Made by a program: the position numbers and the translations under genes
In this document: one piece after another, positions 7,526-14,330 of the stretch
Layout of the letters: the number at the start of each line of letters is the position of its first letter
Numbering within the stretch: position 1 is the stretch's first letter
DNA from: an uncultured Selenomonadales bacterium
Lineage (GTDB): Bacteria; Bacillota; Clostridia; Christensenellales; QALW01
Direction: 5' to 3'
Assembly (NCBI GenBank): GCA_905200615.1
Contig: CAJKLB010000040.1
Location: forward strand, 1 to 22,261
Length of the DNA: 22,261 nt
The notes under the pieces: model-generated
The model's database searches: none
What the model was told of the DNA's origin: nothing
What the model saw: only the letters and a program-made list of their open reading frames with translations

Positions 7526-9461
7526 GAAAAAAACCTATTATATATCAACGCCGATTTATTATCCCAGTGATAATCTTCATATCGGTCACAGTTACTGCTC
7601 GGTTGCGGCCGATACCATCGCACGTTTTAAGCGCATGCAGGGATACGACGTCTATTTTTTGACCGGTACGGATGAGCATGGGCAGAAGATTGAACGCAAG
7701 GCTGCTCAGGTGGGAAAAACACCCAAGGACTACGTGGACGGCATTGTGGCCAATGTGAAGAAACTGTGGGAACTGATGGACGTTTCCTACGATGGTTTTA
7801 TTCGCACCACCGACGACTATCACGTTGCGGCTGTGCAGAAAATTTTTAAAAAACTTTATGATCAGGGCGATATCTATAAGGCCGAATATGAGGGCTGGTA
7901 TTGTACCCCCTGCGAAAGCTTTTGGACCGAAACTCAGCTTGTGGACGGAAAGTGCCCGGACTGCGGCCGACCGGTGGAACTTACGCGGGAGGAGAGCTAT
8001 TTCTTCCGTCTGTCTAAGTATCAGGATCGTATCATCGAGCATATTAAAACGCATCCTGATTTTATTCAGCCGCCTTCCCGCGCGAAAGAAATGCTGAATA
8101 ATTTTCTCTTGCCTGGTCTGGAAGATCTGTGCGTTTCCCGTACCAGCATCAAATGGGGGATTCCCGTTACCTTTGATGAAAAGCATGTAGTGTATGTATG
8201 GATTGACGCGCTGAGCAATTATATTACGAAATTGGGATATTTGAGCGGGGATGATTCCCTGCTGAAAAAATATTGGCCCGCGGATGTCCATCTTGTAGGA
8301 AAGGAGATCGTACGCTTTCATACAATCATCTGGCCCGCGATGCTGATGGCGCTGGATCTTCCGCTGCCCAAGCAGGTATTCGGCCACGGCTGGCTGGTAT
8401 TCGGCGGCGAAAAGATGAGCAAGAGCCGCGGCAACGTGGTGGATCCGGTGGTGCTGTGCGAAAAATACGGTGTGGACGCGATTCGCTATTTCCTGATGCG
8501 GGAGATGCCTTTCGGTATGGACGGCAATTTTACCAATGAAGCGCTTTTTGCCAGGATCAACAGCGATCTGGCCAATGACTTGGGAAATTTAGTCAGCCGC
8601 ACCTGCGCGATGATAGAAAAATATTTCGGCGGCGTTTTACCCGCACCGGGCGAGACGGCGGATCCGGATGGCGAGCTGATTGCTTTGGCGGAGGCCACGC
8701 TGCCGGCGGTGGAGAAAAAGATGGATGAATTCCAGTTCTCTCTGGCCCTTACGGAAATTTGGAAACTGATTTCCCGCTGCAATAAATATATCGACGAGAC
8801 CATGCCATGGGCATTGGCCAAGGATGAGAGTAAAAAGAGCCGGCTGGCAACGGTGATGTATAATTTGGCTGAGACCGTCAGAATAATCAGTGTGCTGATC
8901 GCGCCGGTGATGACGAAGACTCCTCAAAAAATTCAGGCTTCAATGGGTATTCCTCAAGAGCTTGCTACTTTGGAGAGTATTCGGCGCTTCGGTGGCATTC
9001 GTCCGGGCAGCCCGGTAAAGAAAATGGAGCTTTTGTTCCCGCGCATTGATATTGAGGCGGAATTTGCGGCGCAGGAAGCGGAAAAAGCGCAGAAAAAAGA
9101 AGAGAAAAAACCGGCGGCGGAGCCGGTGGCGCAGGGAACGATCACCATTGAGGATTTTGCAAAGGTATCGTTAAAAACCGCAAAAGTGCTGGAATGTGAA
9201 AAATTAGAGGGGTCGGATAAATTACTAAAGATGAAGCTTACTTGCGGTGACGGCGAGCGCACGGTGGTTTCCGGGATTGCTAAATGGTACACACCCCAGG
9301 AGATGGTGGGTAAAACCGTGGTGTTGGTAGCCAATTTGAAGCCCGCAAAACTGCGGGGAGTTGTAAGTGAGGGTATGATTCTCTGCAGTGAGGATGAAAA
9401 CGGCCGTCTCAGTCTGATAGCACCCGAACAGGCGATGCCTGCCGGCGCAGTGGTACGCTGA
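7518..9461 (+). CDS. metG: Methionyl-tRNA synthetase with C-terminal tRNA-binding domain
   Basis: MetG charges tRNA-Met with methionine. The 647-residue protein carries the class I signatures HIGH (residues 21-24) and KMSKS (299-303), and a zinc-knuckle insertion CTPC ... CPDC. After a Lys/Glu/Ala-rich linker it ends in an EMAP-II/Trbp111-type tRNA-binding domain (about 535-645, from TITIEDFAKV to the end), the arrangement typical of Bacillota and a dimerisation aid. ATG 7518 is preferred over upstream in-frame codons because GAGGAGG (7502-7508) lies 9 bases before it, inside the end of tsaD. Its stop TGA overlaps the start of the next gene (TGATG). Nothing looks broken. Confidence 0.98.
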   Translation: MCEKKTYYISTPIYYPSDNLHIGHSYCSVAADTIARFKRMQGYDVYFLTGTDEHGQKIERKAAQVGKTPKDYVDGIVANVKKLWELMDVSYDGFIRTTDDYHVAAVQKIFKKLYDQGDIYKAEYEGWYCTPCESFWTETQLVDGKCPDCGRPVELTREESYFFRLSKYQDRIIEHIKTHPDFIQPPSRAKEMLNNFLLPGLEDLCVSRTSIKWGIPVTFDEKHVVYVWIDALSNYITKLGYLSGDDSLLKKYWPADVHLVGKEIVRFHTIIWPAMLMALDLPLPKQVFGHGWLVFGGEKMSKSRGNVVDPVVLCEKYGVDAIRYFLMREMPFGMDGNFTNEALFARINSDLANDLGNLVSRTCAMIEKYFGGVLPAPGETADPDGELIALAEATLPAVEKKMDEFQFSLALTEIWKLISRCNKYIDETMPWALAKDESKKSRLATVMYNLAETVRIISVLIAPVMTKTPQKIQASMGIPQELATLESIRRFGGIRPGSPVKKMELLFPRIDIEAEFAAQEAEKAQKKEEKKPAAEPVAQGTITIEDFAKVSLKTAKVLECEKLEGSDKLLKMKLTCGDGERTVVSGIAKWYTPQEMVGKTVVLVANLKPAKLRGVVSEGMILCSEDENGRLSLIAPEQAMPAGAVVR

Positions 9462-10228
9462 TGCGGCTGATTGATGTTCACTGTCACTATGAGGACAGCC
9501 GTTTTGACGCGGACCGTGCGGAGGTTTTGGAAAAAATTCAAAAAGCCGGCATTATCACCGTAGACGCCGGCTGTAGTTTGAAAGAGAGCCGTAAAGCCTG
9601 CGGTTATGCGGAGAAATATTCCAATATCTATTTTTGTGCCGGCATTCATCCGGAAAACGCGCCAGAGTTTTCCCCGGCTGTCCTGGAGGAACTGAAAAAA
9701 CTTTGGAAGCACGAAAAATGCGTGGGCGTGGGAGAAATCGGGCTAGATTATTATTGGAGTGAAAATCCCCCCAAAAGCGTACAGCAGGAAGTGTTTTTGG
9801 CTCAGGCGGCCGCGGCAAAGCAGGTAGGCTTACCGGTAGTGATTCATTGCCGTGAAGCCGTCGGCGATATGACGCGGCTGGTGCGCGCGCATGATATTTC
9901 TTTCGGTATCATGCATTGCTTTTCCGAGAGCAAAGAGACGGCAAAAATTTATTTGGATCAAGGACTGTATTTTTCTTTCGGAGGCACCTCTACCTTTAAA
10001 AACGCTGTGCGCGCGGTAGAAAATTTACGTTATCTTCCGCGCGATCGTGTATTGCTGGAGACGGACAGTCCCTATTTGACGCCGGTGCCGAAGCGGGGAC
10101 AGCGGAATGACTCGGGAAACCTTATCTATATTGCCGAGAATTTAGGCCGTCTTTGGGGCGTTTCCCCGGAGGAGGCAGCGGAAATTACCTTTCAAAACGC
10201 CTGCCGGTTGTTTGGGCGCGCGTTTTAG
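9461..10228 (+). CDS. tatD: TatD family metal-dependent DNase
   Basis: This 255-residue TIM-barrel metallohydrolase of the TatD/YcfH family is an exonuclease in characterised members. Metal ligands are visible as HCH (His7, His9), Glu92 in GEIGLDYYW, His129 in VVIHCREA, His152 in IMHCFSES, and Asp202 in LLETDSPYLTP. The length is standard. The gene overlaps the metG stop by one base, a classic arrangement: metG followed by a yabD/tatD-type gene is a familiar Bacillota gene order. The symbol denotes the family; yabD or ycfH would serve equally well. The substrate in vivo cannot be read from the sequence. Confidence 0.95.
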   Translation: MRLIDVHCHYEDSRFDADRAEVLEKIQKAGIITVDAGCSLKESRKACGYAEKYSNIYFCAGIHPENAPEFSPAVLEELKKLWKHEKCVGVGEIGLDYYWSENPPKSVQQEVFLAQAAAAKQVGLPVVIHCREAVGDMTRLVRAHDISFGIMHCFSESKETAKIYLDQGLYFSFGGTSTFKNAVRAVENLRYLPRDRVLLETDSPYLTPVPKRGQRNDSGNLIYIAENLGRLWGVSPEEAAEITFQNACRLFGRAF

Positions 10229-10253
10229 ATCAAAATGCGCGGCGTAATTTTTT
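10217..10253 (+). terminator. Possible weak terminator at the end of tatD
   Basis: A hairpin of CGCGCGTTTT (10217-10226) and AAAATGCGCG (10232-10241) with a 5-base loop contains one G-U pair and overlaps the tatD stop codon. A run of six T starts 7 bases after the stem. The gap between stem and T-run makes it weaker than a textbook terminator; it may only reduce read-through into the next gene. Confidence 0.4.
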
Positions 10254-10273
10254 GAGTGCAGAGGGAGTTCTTT

Positions 10274-11134
10274 ATGAAAATATCTACGGAAATCGGTTCG
10301 GCGGCGAATATTGTCGGCGAGGAAATGACTTTGGAATATTTGGCAAAAGCCGGTTTTGATGCGTGGGATTTTTCTATGTTCTCCATGTGGAAATATGATT
10401 GGCATACGCGGACGTATCAAAAAACGAATCATCCGCTGGCTTCGGACAATTATTTGGCGTTTGCCAAAAAATTAAAGCGCATCGGACTGGATTACGGCAT
10501 CGTGTGCAATCAGTCGCATGCGCCGTTTCCCAGCACCTGCCCTGAAAATTATCCTTATTTTCAGCGGGCGATCGAATGTACGGCCGAGGCGGGGGGAAAG
10601 ATCTGCATCATTCATCCAAACAATCATAAATCCGCGCGGGAAAACGCTGAAATGTATCAGAAATTGCTGCCGTTTGCCAAAGCCTGCGGGGTAAAAATCG
10701 CAATGGAAAATATGTTTAACTGGGATCAGGAAAAAGAACAATCCTGCTTTGCCGCTTGTGCTACCGCGGAGGATTTTTCGGCACATTTAGATGCGGTCAA
10801 CGATCCCTTTGTCGTGGCGTGTCTTGATATCGGGCATGCGGAAATGAAAGGCTCCGGTTCGGGGGCGGTTGTCATGATCCACGCGCTGAAAGATCGTTTG
10901 CAGGCACTGCACCTGCATGATAATGACAGACTTCATGATTCGCATCAGATTCCTTTTTCCATGCAAATTGATTTTGCGGCCGTTATACAGGCGTTAAAGG
11001 ACGTTGGATATGAAGGATATTTAACGCTGGAGGCGAATACTTATTTAAACAATTACAGTCAGCAAAATATTTTTGAAGGAATTCAAAATTTATCGGCCAG
11101 TGCCAAGAGGCTTGCGGTCATGTTTGAAAAGTAA
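10274..11134 (+). CDS. Sugar phosphate isomerase/epimerase-like TIM barrel (xylose-isomerase-like)
   Basis: This 286-residue protein belongs to the xylose isomerase-like TIM-barrel / AP endonuclease family 2 group, which includes sugar and inosose epimerases and isomerases using a divalent metal. Expected ligand positions are visible as Glu in KIAMEN, Asp and His in CLDIGHAE, His in ALHLHDND, and Glu in LTLEAN. The ATG at 10274 is chosen because GAGGGAG (10261-10267) lies 7 bases upstream; an upstream GTG at 10256 lacks such support. It is last in the housekeeping run, 45 bases after tatD, and is followed at once by a strong terminator. The substrate is unknown. It is probably a carbohydrate enzyme rather than a DNA repair enzyme, but this is not proven by the sequence. 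Confidence 0.9.
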   Translation: MKISTEIGSAANIVGEEMTLEYLAKAGFDAWDFSMFSMWKYDWHTRTYQKTNHPLASDNYLAFAKKLKRIGLDYGIVCNQSHAPFPSTCPENYPYFQRAIECTAEAGGKICIIHPNNHKSARENAEMYQKLLPFAKACGVKIAMENMFNWDQEKEQSCFAACATAEDFSAHLDAVNDPFVVACLDIGHAEMKGSGSGAVVMIHALKDRLQALHLHDNDRLHDSHQIPFSMQIDFAAVIQALKDVGYEGYLTLEANTYLNNYSQQNIFEGIQNLSASAKRLAVMFEK

Positions 11135-11136
11135 CG

Positions 11137-11167
11137 GCGGCGCGAAATTTTTCGCGCCGCTTTTTTT
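11137..11167 (+). terminator. Strong rho-independent terminator closing the housekeeping run
   Basis: A perfect 11-bp inverted repeat has left arm GCGGCGCGAAA at 11137-11147 and right arm TTTCGCGCCGC at 11150-11160. It is GC-rich at the base and followed directly by seven T (11161-11167). It starts two bases after the stop of the isomerase-like gene. Confidence 0.93.
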
Positions 11168-11183
11168 CTTGGGAGGATACAAA

Positions 11184-11240
11184 AAAACAGGCGGAAATCC
11201 TTTGGGCTGTATGCCGGGAATTCCACCTGTTTTCATTTCT
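11184..11240 (+). terminator. Second hairpin in tandem, terminator-like
   Basis: A 17-bp imperfect inverted repeat (15 pairs) has left arm 11184-11200 and right arm 11217-11233, with a 16-base loop. An A-tract precedes it, and the T-rich stretch TTTTCATTTCTTTT follows. It lies only 17 bases after the first terminator, so it could be a back-up terminator, or a folded leader element or degenerate repeat. A weaker AT-only inverted repeat (ATATTTTTT ... AAAAAATAT, 11249-11276) follows. No gene was seen in 11168-11318. Confidence 0.5.
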
Positions 11241-11318
11241 TTTGCGGAATATTTTTTTACAGTGCGGAAAAAATATCAAATGGAAATTTACAAGGAATAA
11301 TTCCGAGGTACTGTGGTG

Positions 11319-11347
11319 TATACAGAGTTAAAGAAATCTACTATAAT
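11319..11347 (+). promoter_or_regulatory. Candidate sigma70-type promoter for the surface operon
   Basis: An exact -10 hexamer TATAAT is at 11342-11347. Seventeen bases upstream is TATACA (11319-11324), matching four of six bases of the TTGACA consensus. The start codon of the Mor-family gene is 39 bases beyond the -10. The placement, just after two terminators and before the first gene of a new run, supports a real promoter. The -35 box is weak, which leaves room for an activator. Confidence 0.6.
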
Positions 11348-11385
11348 CTTACGGGAAGTGCCGATATATGGAAGGTGAAACAACC

Positions 11386-11667
11386 ATGGATCCGACAAAA
11401 ATAAAATGTGAAGATTTAAACGGCGCATACAATGATCTTGCGAATCTGCTGGGAATAGAGGCGGTTTTGAAACTGCATTCGGCGTATCGCGGGCAGCAGC
11501 TGACGTTTCCGGTGCAGCTGTTCAGCCGAGAATATATGGTTTCACAAATTTTAAAGGAATATGACGGTTCCAATATAAAAAAGCTGGCAACGCAGTTTGG
11601 TTACAGTGAAAAGTGGATCCGTAAAATCATAAAGGATCACCGGGATACAATAAAGCCTAAAAAATAA
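11386..11667 (+). CDS. Small Mor-family DNA-binding protein, probable operon regulator
   Basis: This 93-residue protein resembles the Mor transcription activator family, named for the phage Mu middle-operon regulator. Its first part, ANLLGIEAVLKLHSAYRGQQ and the following beta-strand LTFPVQ, fits the dimerisation region. The second, GSNIKKLATQFGYSEKWIRKI (starting near residue 57), is a helix-turn-helix. ATG 11386 is favoured because AAGGTGA (11372-11378) precedes it by 7 bases; an in-frame ATG at 11368 has no ribosome binding site. Such short stand-alone Mor-like proteins occur in Bacillota chromosomes outside prophages, and no phage genes are nearby. Position at the head of the run suggests control of the surface genes behind it or of its own promoter. 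The target is an inference. Confidence 0.82.
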   Translation: MDPTKIKCEDLNGAYNDLANLLGIEAVLKLHSAYRGQQLTFPVQLFSREYMVSQILKEYDGSNIKKLATQFGYSEKWIRKIIKDHRDTIKPKK

Positions 11668-11728
11668 ATTTTCAGGCCTTTGCCGGTTTGTGCGGCAGGC
11701 GTGCAAAAAGATCGAGGAGAATATAAAA

Positions 11729-13471
11729 GTGAAACAAACGGAGATTTCCGCCGATAAAAAAAATACTATAAAGGACAAGCTGGCGGCGCTTTGGAAAGAT
11801 AAACGCGGGTATTGGAAAAGATTTTTGATCGCGCTGCCGGTGATGTTGTGTTTGTGTTTTACGGTACTGTTTTTCGGGCCGGTAGAAATTACGGCTTCCA
11901 GCGCTGATTCCCTTATATTCGGCCTTGGCGATACCGCGTTGGTAGCGGGTGTTTTTTCTTTTGTTGTATTTGTTTTTACTTCTTTTTTGCTGGCTGCTTT
12001 GCGGGGACGTGTTTTTAATTATACGGTTTCCGTTGTTTTTGCCGTTACGCTGGGAAGTTATATTCAGGGAAATTTTCTCTCCGGAAAAATGGGGGCGCTT
12101 ACCGGGGACGCCATTTCGTGGAATCAGTATACCAGCGCTATGGCGATCAATTTTTTGATCTGGGCGCTGATTTTACTGGCGGTATATTTTTTGCTGTATC
12201 TTGATAAAAAGATATGGACGAACGCGTTGCGCTGGGTTTCCTGCTTGTTGGTTGTGATGCAGTTGGCGGGACTTGCCAGTATTTTGGTAAAGGCTTCGCA
12301 GCAGGAAGAGGAAAAACCCGTTAAGGAAGTATATCTTTCCGATAAAGAATTAGAAGTTTTTTCAACCGAGCAAAACATTCTTGTTTTTTTACTAGATAGA
12401 ATGGATTATGAGTATATTGCTCAAGTACTGGATGAAAATCCGGATTTCTTTGATCGGTTAGACGGCTTTACCAGCTATACCAACGCTATAGCCGAATTTG
12501 CCCGTACGCAGCCCGGAGCCAGTTTTTTGCTTTCCGGGTATGAAGAGGGTGCCTACCGCATGCCGGCACAGGAATATTTTGAAAAGCAGTGGACCGCGGG
12601 GGGAAAGAATCTTTTAGCAGATTTGAATACAGCGGGCTTTACCGTAAATCTTTACGGTGATACTTTGGGTATGATCGGATCCGGACAGGGTTTTGAACAG
12701 TATGTTTCCAATCTTTCTACGGCGGAGGAGAAAATAGATCGGGTACGGCTGCTGAAAAATGTACTGAACCTTTCTTTTTATCGGTATGCGCCTCAGGCAA
12801 TGAAACCATATTTTTGGTGTTATACCGATGATGTGAATCGTGATTTGTATCCTGAAAGTCAGCGCTACGAAATTGATGAAGGCAAATACGCGCCGCGTTT
12901 TCAGCAAATACAGGTAAAACAACAAAAGTATTTTAAGTTTTATCATTTTAACGGTCCGCATCCGCCGTATACATTGAACGAGGACGGAACGAGGATTCCC
13001 GGAGTCGGAACGGATCCTGTTCGTCAAACCAAAGGCTGCTTTAATATTTTGTATGGAATTTTTGATCAAATGAAAGCACAGGGAATTTATGAAAATTCCG
13101 CTATTTTGATCACGGCCGACCACGGAGACGCTGTTTCCGATCATGAGCCGGTAACCAAGGCGACAACCATCGGCTTGTTTTATAAGCCTCCCGGGGCTTC
13201 CGGAACACCATTGGCATATTCCAAAGCTCCTGTTTCGCAAAAAAATATTCCTGCCACGATTCTAAAGGCGGCCGGAGCGGAATATGCGGCTTATGGTACC
13301 CCGCTGGATGAGGTAGCCGAGGACGCGCAGATCACACGGCATTATTATAAGAGTGTGACGGTGGGAGATCATGAGAGCGAAATTTATGTCTATGATATCA
13401 TAGGCGACGCCAATGTGTTTGAAAATTGGAAAGTATCGCATACTTTTCAAGCGGAATATTATTTTTATTGA
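11729..13471 (+). CDS. Five-TM sulfatase-like phosphotransferase (LTA-synthase-like)
   Basis: This 580-residue integral membrane enzyme of the alkaline phosphatase/sulfatase superfamily follows the plan of lipoteichoic acid synthases and phosphoglycerol/phosphoethanolamine transferases. Five membrane segments (about residues 31-49, 67-91, 96-112, 137-158, 167-187) are followed by an extracytoplasmic catalytic domain from about residue 210. Visible catalytic features are Asp223 in VFLLDRMD, the likely nucleophile Thr260 in RTQPG, the HFNGPHPPY motif, and the metal site DHGD (464-467). GTG 11729 is chosen because GAGGAG (11714-11719) lies 9 bases upstream; a GTG at 11690 has no such site. Family members transfer phosphoglycerol or phosphoethanolamine onto glycans or lipids outside the cell. 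The exact donor and acceptor are unknown, and a true sulfatase is less likely given the membrane anchor. Confidence 0.9.
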   Translation: MKQTEISADKKNTIKDKLAALWKDKRGYWKRFLIALPVMLCLCFTVLFFGPVEITASSADSLIFGLGDTALVAGVFSFVVFVFTSFLLAALRGRVFNYTVSVVFAVTLGSYIQGNFLSGKMGALTGDAISWNQYTSAMAINFLIWALILLAVYFLLYLDKKIWTNALRWVSCLLVVMQLAGLASILVKASQQEEEKPVKEVYLSDKELEVFSTEQNILVFLLDRMDYEYIAQVLDENPDFFDRLDGFTSYTNAIAEFARTQPGASFLLSGYEEGAYRMPAQEYFEKQWTAGGKNLLADLNTAGFTVNLYGDTLGMIGSGQGFEQYVSNLSTAEEKIDRVRLLKNVLNLSFYRYAPQAMKPYFWCYTDDVNRDLYPESQRYEIDEGKYAPRFQQIQVKQQKYFKFYHFNGPHPPYTLNEDGTRIPGVGTDPVRQTKGCFNILYGIFDQMKAQGIYENSAILITADHGDAVSDHEPVTKATTIGLFYKPPGASGTPLAYSKAPVSQKNIPATILKAAGAEYAAYGTPLDEVAEDAQITRHYYKSVTVGDHESEIYVYDIIGDANVFENWKVSHTFQAEYYFY

Positions 13472-13504
13472 TTTTGCCCTTTGGGCACGGGAAAGGAAAA
13501 ATAC

Positions 13505-13822
13505 ATGAAAAAAGCGATAAAAGTAATCGGAGAATTTTTCTTATTTTTTGTGTTGGGATGCGCCTTTTTTACGGCTACGGTAAGCGCGTATATCGATCCC
13601 TCCGCTATGACGTATATCGTGCAGGTTGTGGTGGGAATTGTCATTGCCGGCGCGGCGGCTTTCGGATTTTATTTTCAGCGGCTGCGGCGTAAGCTGAAAA
13701 AGAAGGATGAGCCCGCTGCTGATGATTATGATTCCGCGGCATTCTCGGAGGATGAGATAGAGGATGACGGCGAGTTTGATGACAGCGATATTCCCGATGA
13801 TGATCAAACGGACATTCAATAA
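13505..13822 (+). CDS. Small two-TM YIDPS protein with acidic cytosolic tail
   Basis: This 105-residue protein has two hydrophobic segments (about residues 8-28 and 36-57) flanking a short exposed YIDPS motif (29-33), then the basic stretch RLRRKLKKK and a very acidic C-terminal tail (about 66-105). The positive-inside rule puts the tail in the cytosol. Small proteins with a Y-[IL]-D-P motif and this layout are often encoded beside membrane sulfatase/phosphotransferase genes, as here, so a partner or assembly role is likely but inferred. ATG 13505 follows AAGGA (13493-13497) by 7 bases and is preferred over an upstream TTG at 13481. The gene starts 33 bases after the sulfatase gene and overlaps the next gene. 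Confidence 0.85.
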   Translation: MKKAIKVIGEFFLFFVLGCAFFTATVSAYIDPSAMTYIVQVVVGIVIAGAAAFGFYFQRLRRKLKKKDEPAADDYDSAAFSEDEIEDDGEFDDSDIPDDDQTDIQ

Positions 13823-14306
13823 AAAAAAGCCGGAAGTTTTATTTTTACTATTGGTTGCGGCAGCTTTGATTGCGGCGGCAGTTGTCTCTTTATTTTTTAT
13901 ACGTGTTGCGCGGGTAGACGGCGCTTCTATGGACGATACTTTGAATGCAGGGGATATTATTCTTCTGGAGCAGTGCAGCTATCGCAAGGAAGAACCGCAA
14001 AGAGGAGATATTATCGCGTTCTGTAAAAAGGATGTTGCGCGCACTCTTATCATCAAACGAATTGCCGCGCTTCCCGGGGAAACGGTGGAAATTTTGCACG
14101 GTACGCTGTATATTAACGGAATATCGTTTCCGGAATATTCCGGGTTTCCCGAGGATATGCCGCCCTGCCGGGTAGAAGAAAACAGCTATTTTGTGTTGGG
14201 AGATAATATCGCGCAATCCGTGGATTCGCGCGCGTGGGAGCAGCCGTTTGTGCGCAGGGAGGAAATCCGGGGACGGTATTGGCTCCGCATCGGATCCTTT
14301 GGCTGA
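13797..14306 (+). CDS. lepB: Type I signal peptidase (S26 family)
   Basis: This membrane-bound serine/lysine protease removes signal peptides outside the membrane. It has one N-terminal membrane anchor (about residues 11-35), then box B DGASMDDTL with catalytic Ser44, box D IIKRIAALPGETVEI with catalytic Lys87, and box E GDNIAQSVDSR. Box E normally reads GDNR-x-x-S-x-DSR; the Arg after GDN is Ile here. The length (about 169 residues) suits the small Gram-positive SipS type. The start is uncertain: adjacent ATG codons at 13797 and 13800 overlap the previous gene by about 25 bases, without an obvious ribosome binding site; ATG 13764 is also open. Translational coupling to the YIDPS gene is likely. 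Placement inside a surface-polymer operon suggests a dedicated rather than general peptidase. Confidence 0.93.
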   Translation: MMIKRTFNKKKPEVLFLLLVAAALIAAAVVSLFFIRVARVDGASMDDTLNAGDIILLEQCSYRKEEPQRGDIIAFCKKDVARTLIIKRIAALPGETVEILHGTLYINGISFPEYSGFPEDMPPCRVEENSYFVLGDNIAQSVDSRAWEQPFVRREEIRGRYWLRIGSFG

Positions 14307-14330
14307 AAATTTTTGTTTTAGGAGTTTTTC

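Noticed and set aside
11174..11300. Plus-strand continuation frame through 11073-11300 as a small gene
   Set aside because: It runs out of the isomerase gene in another frame and through both terminator hairpins, with no start signal of its own.
11386..11667. Mor-like gene as a sign of a prophage or Mu-like element
   Set aside because: No transposase, integrase, structural phage genes or end repeats are nearby; the neighbours are envelope genes.
11676..11700. Hairpin between the Mor-like gene and the sulfatase-like gene as a terminator
   Set aside because: The stem has a 2-base bulge (GCC-TT-TGCCG with CGGCAGGC) and no T-run follows, so it should not end transcription. It might affect mRNA stability.
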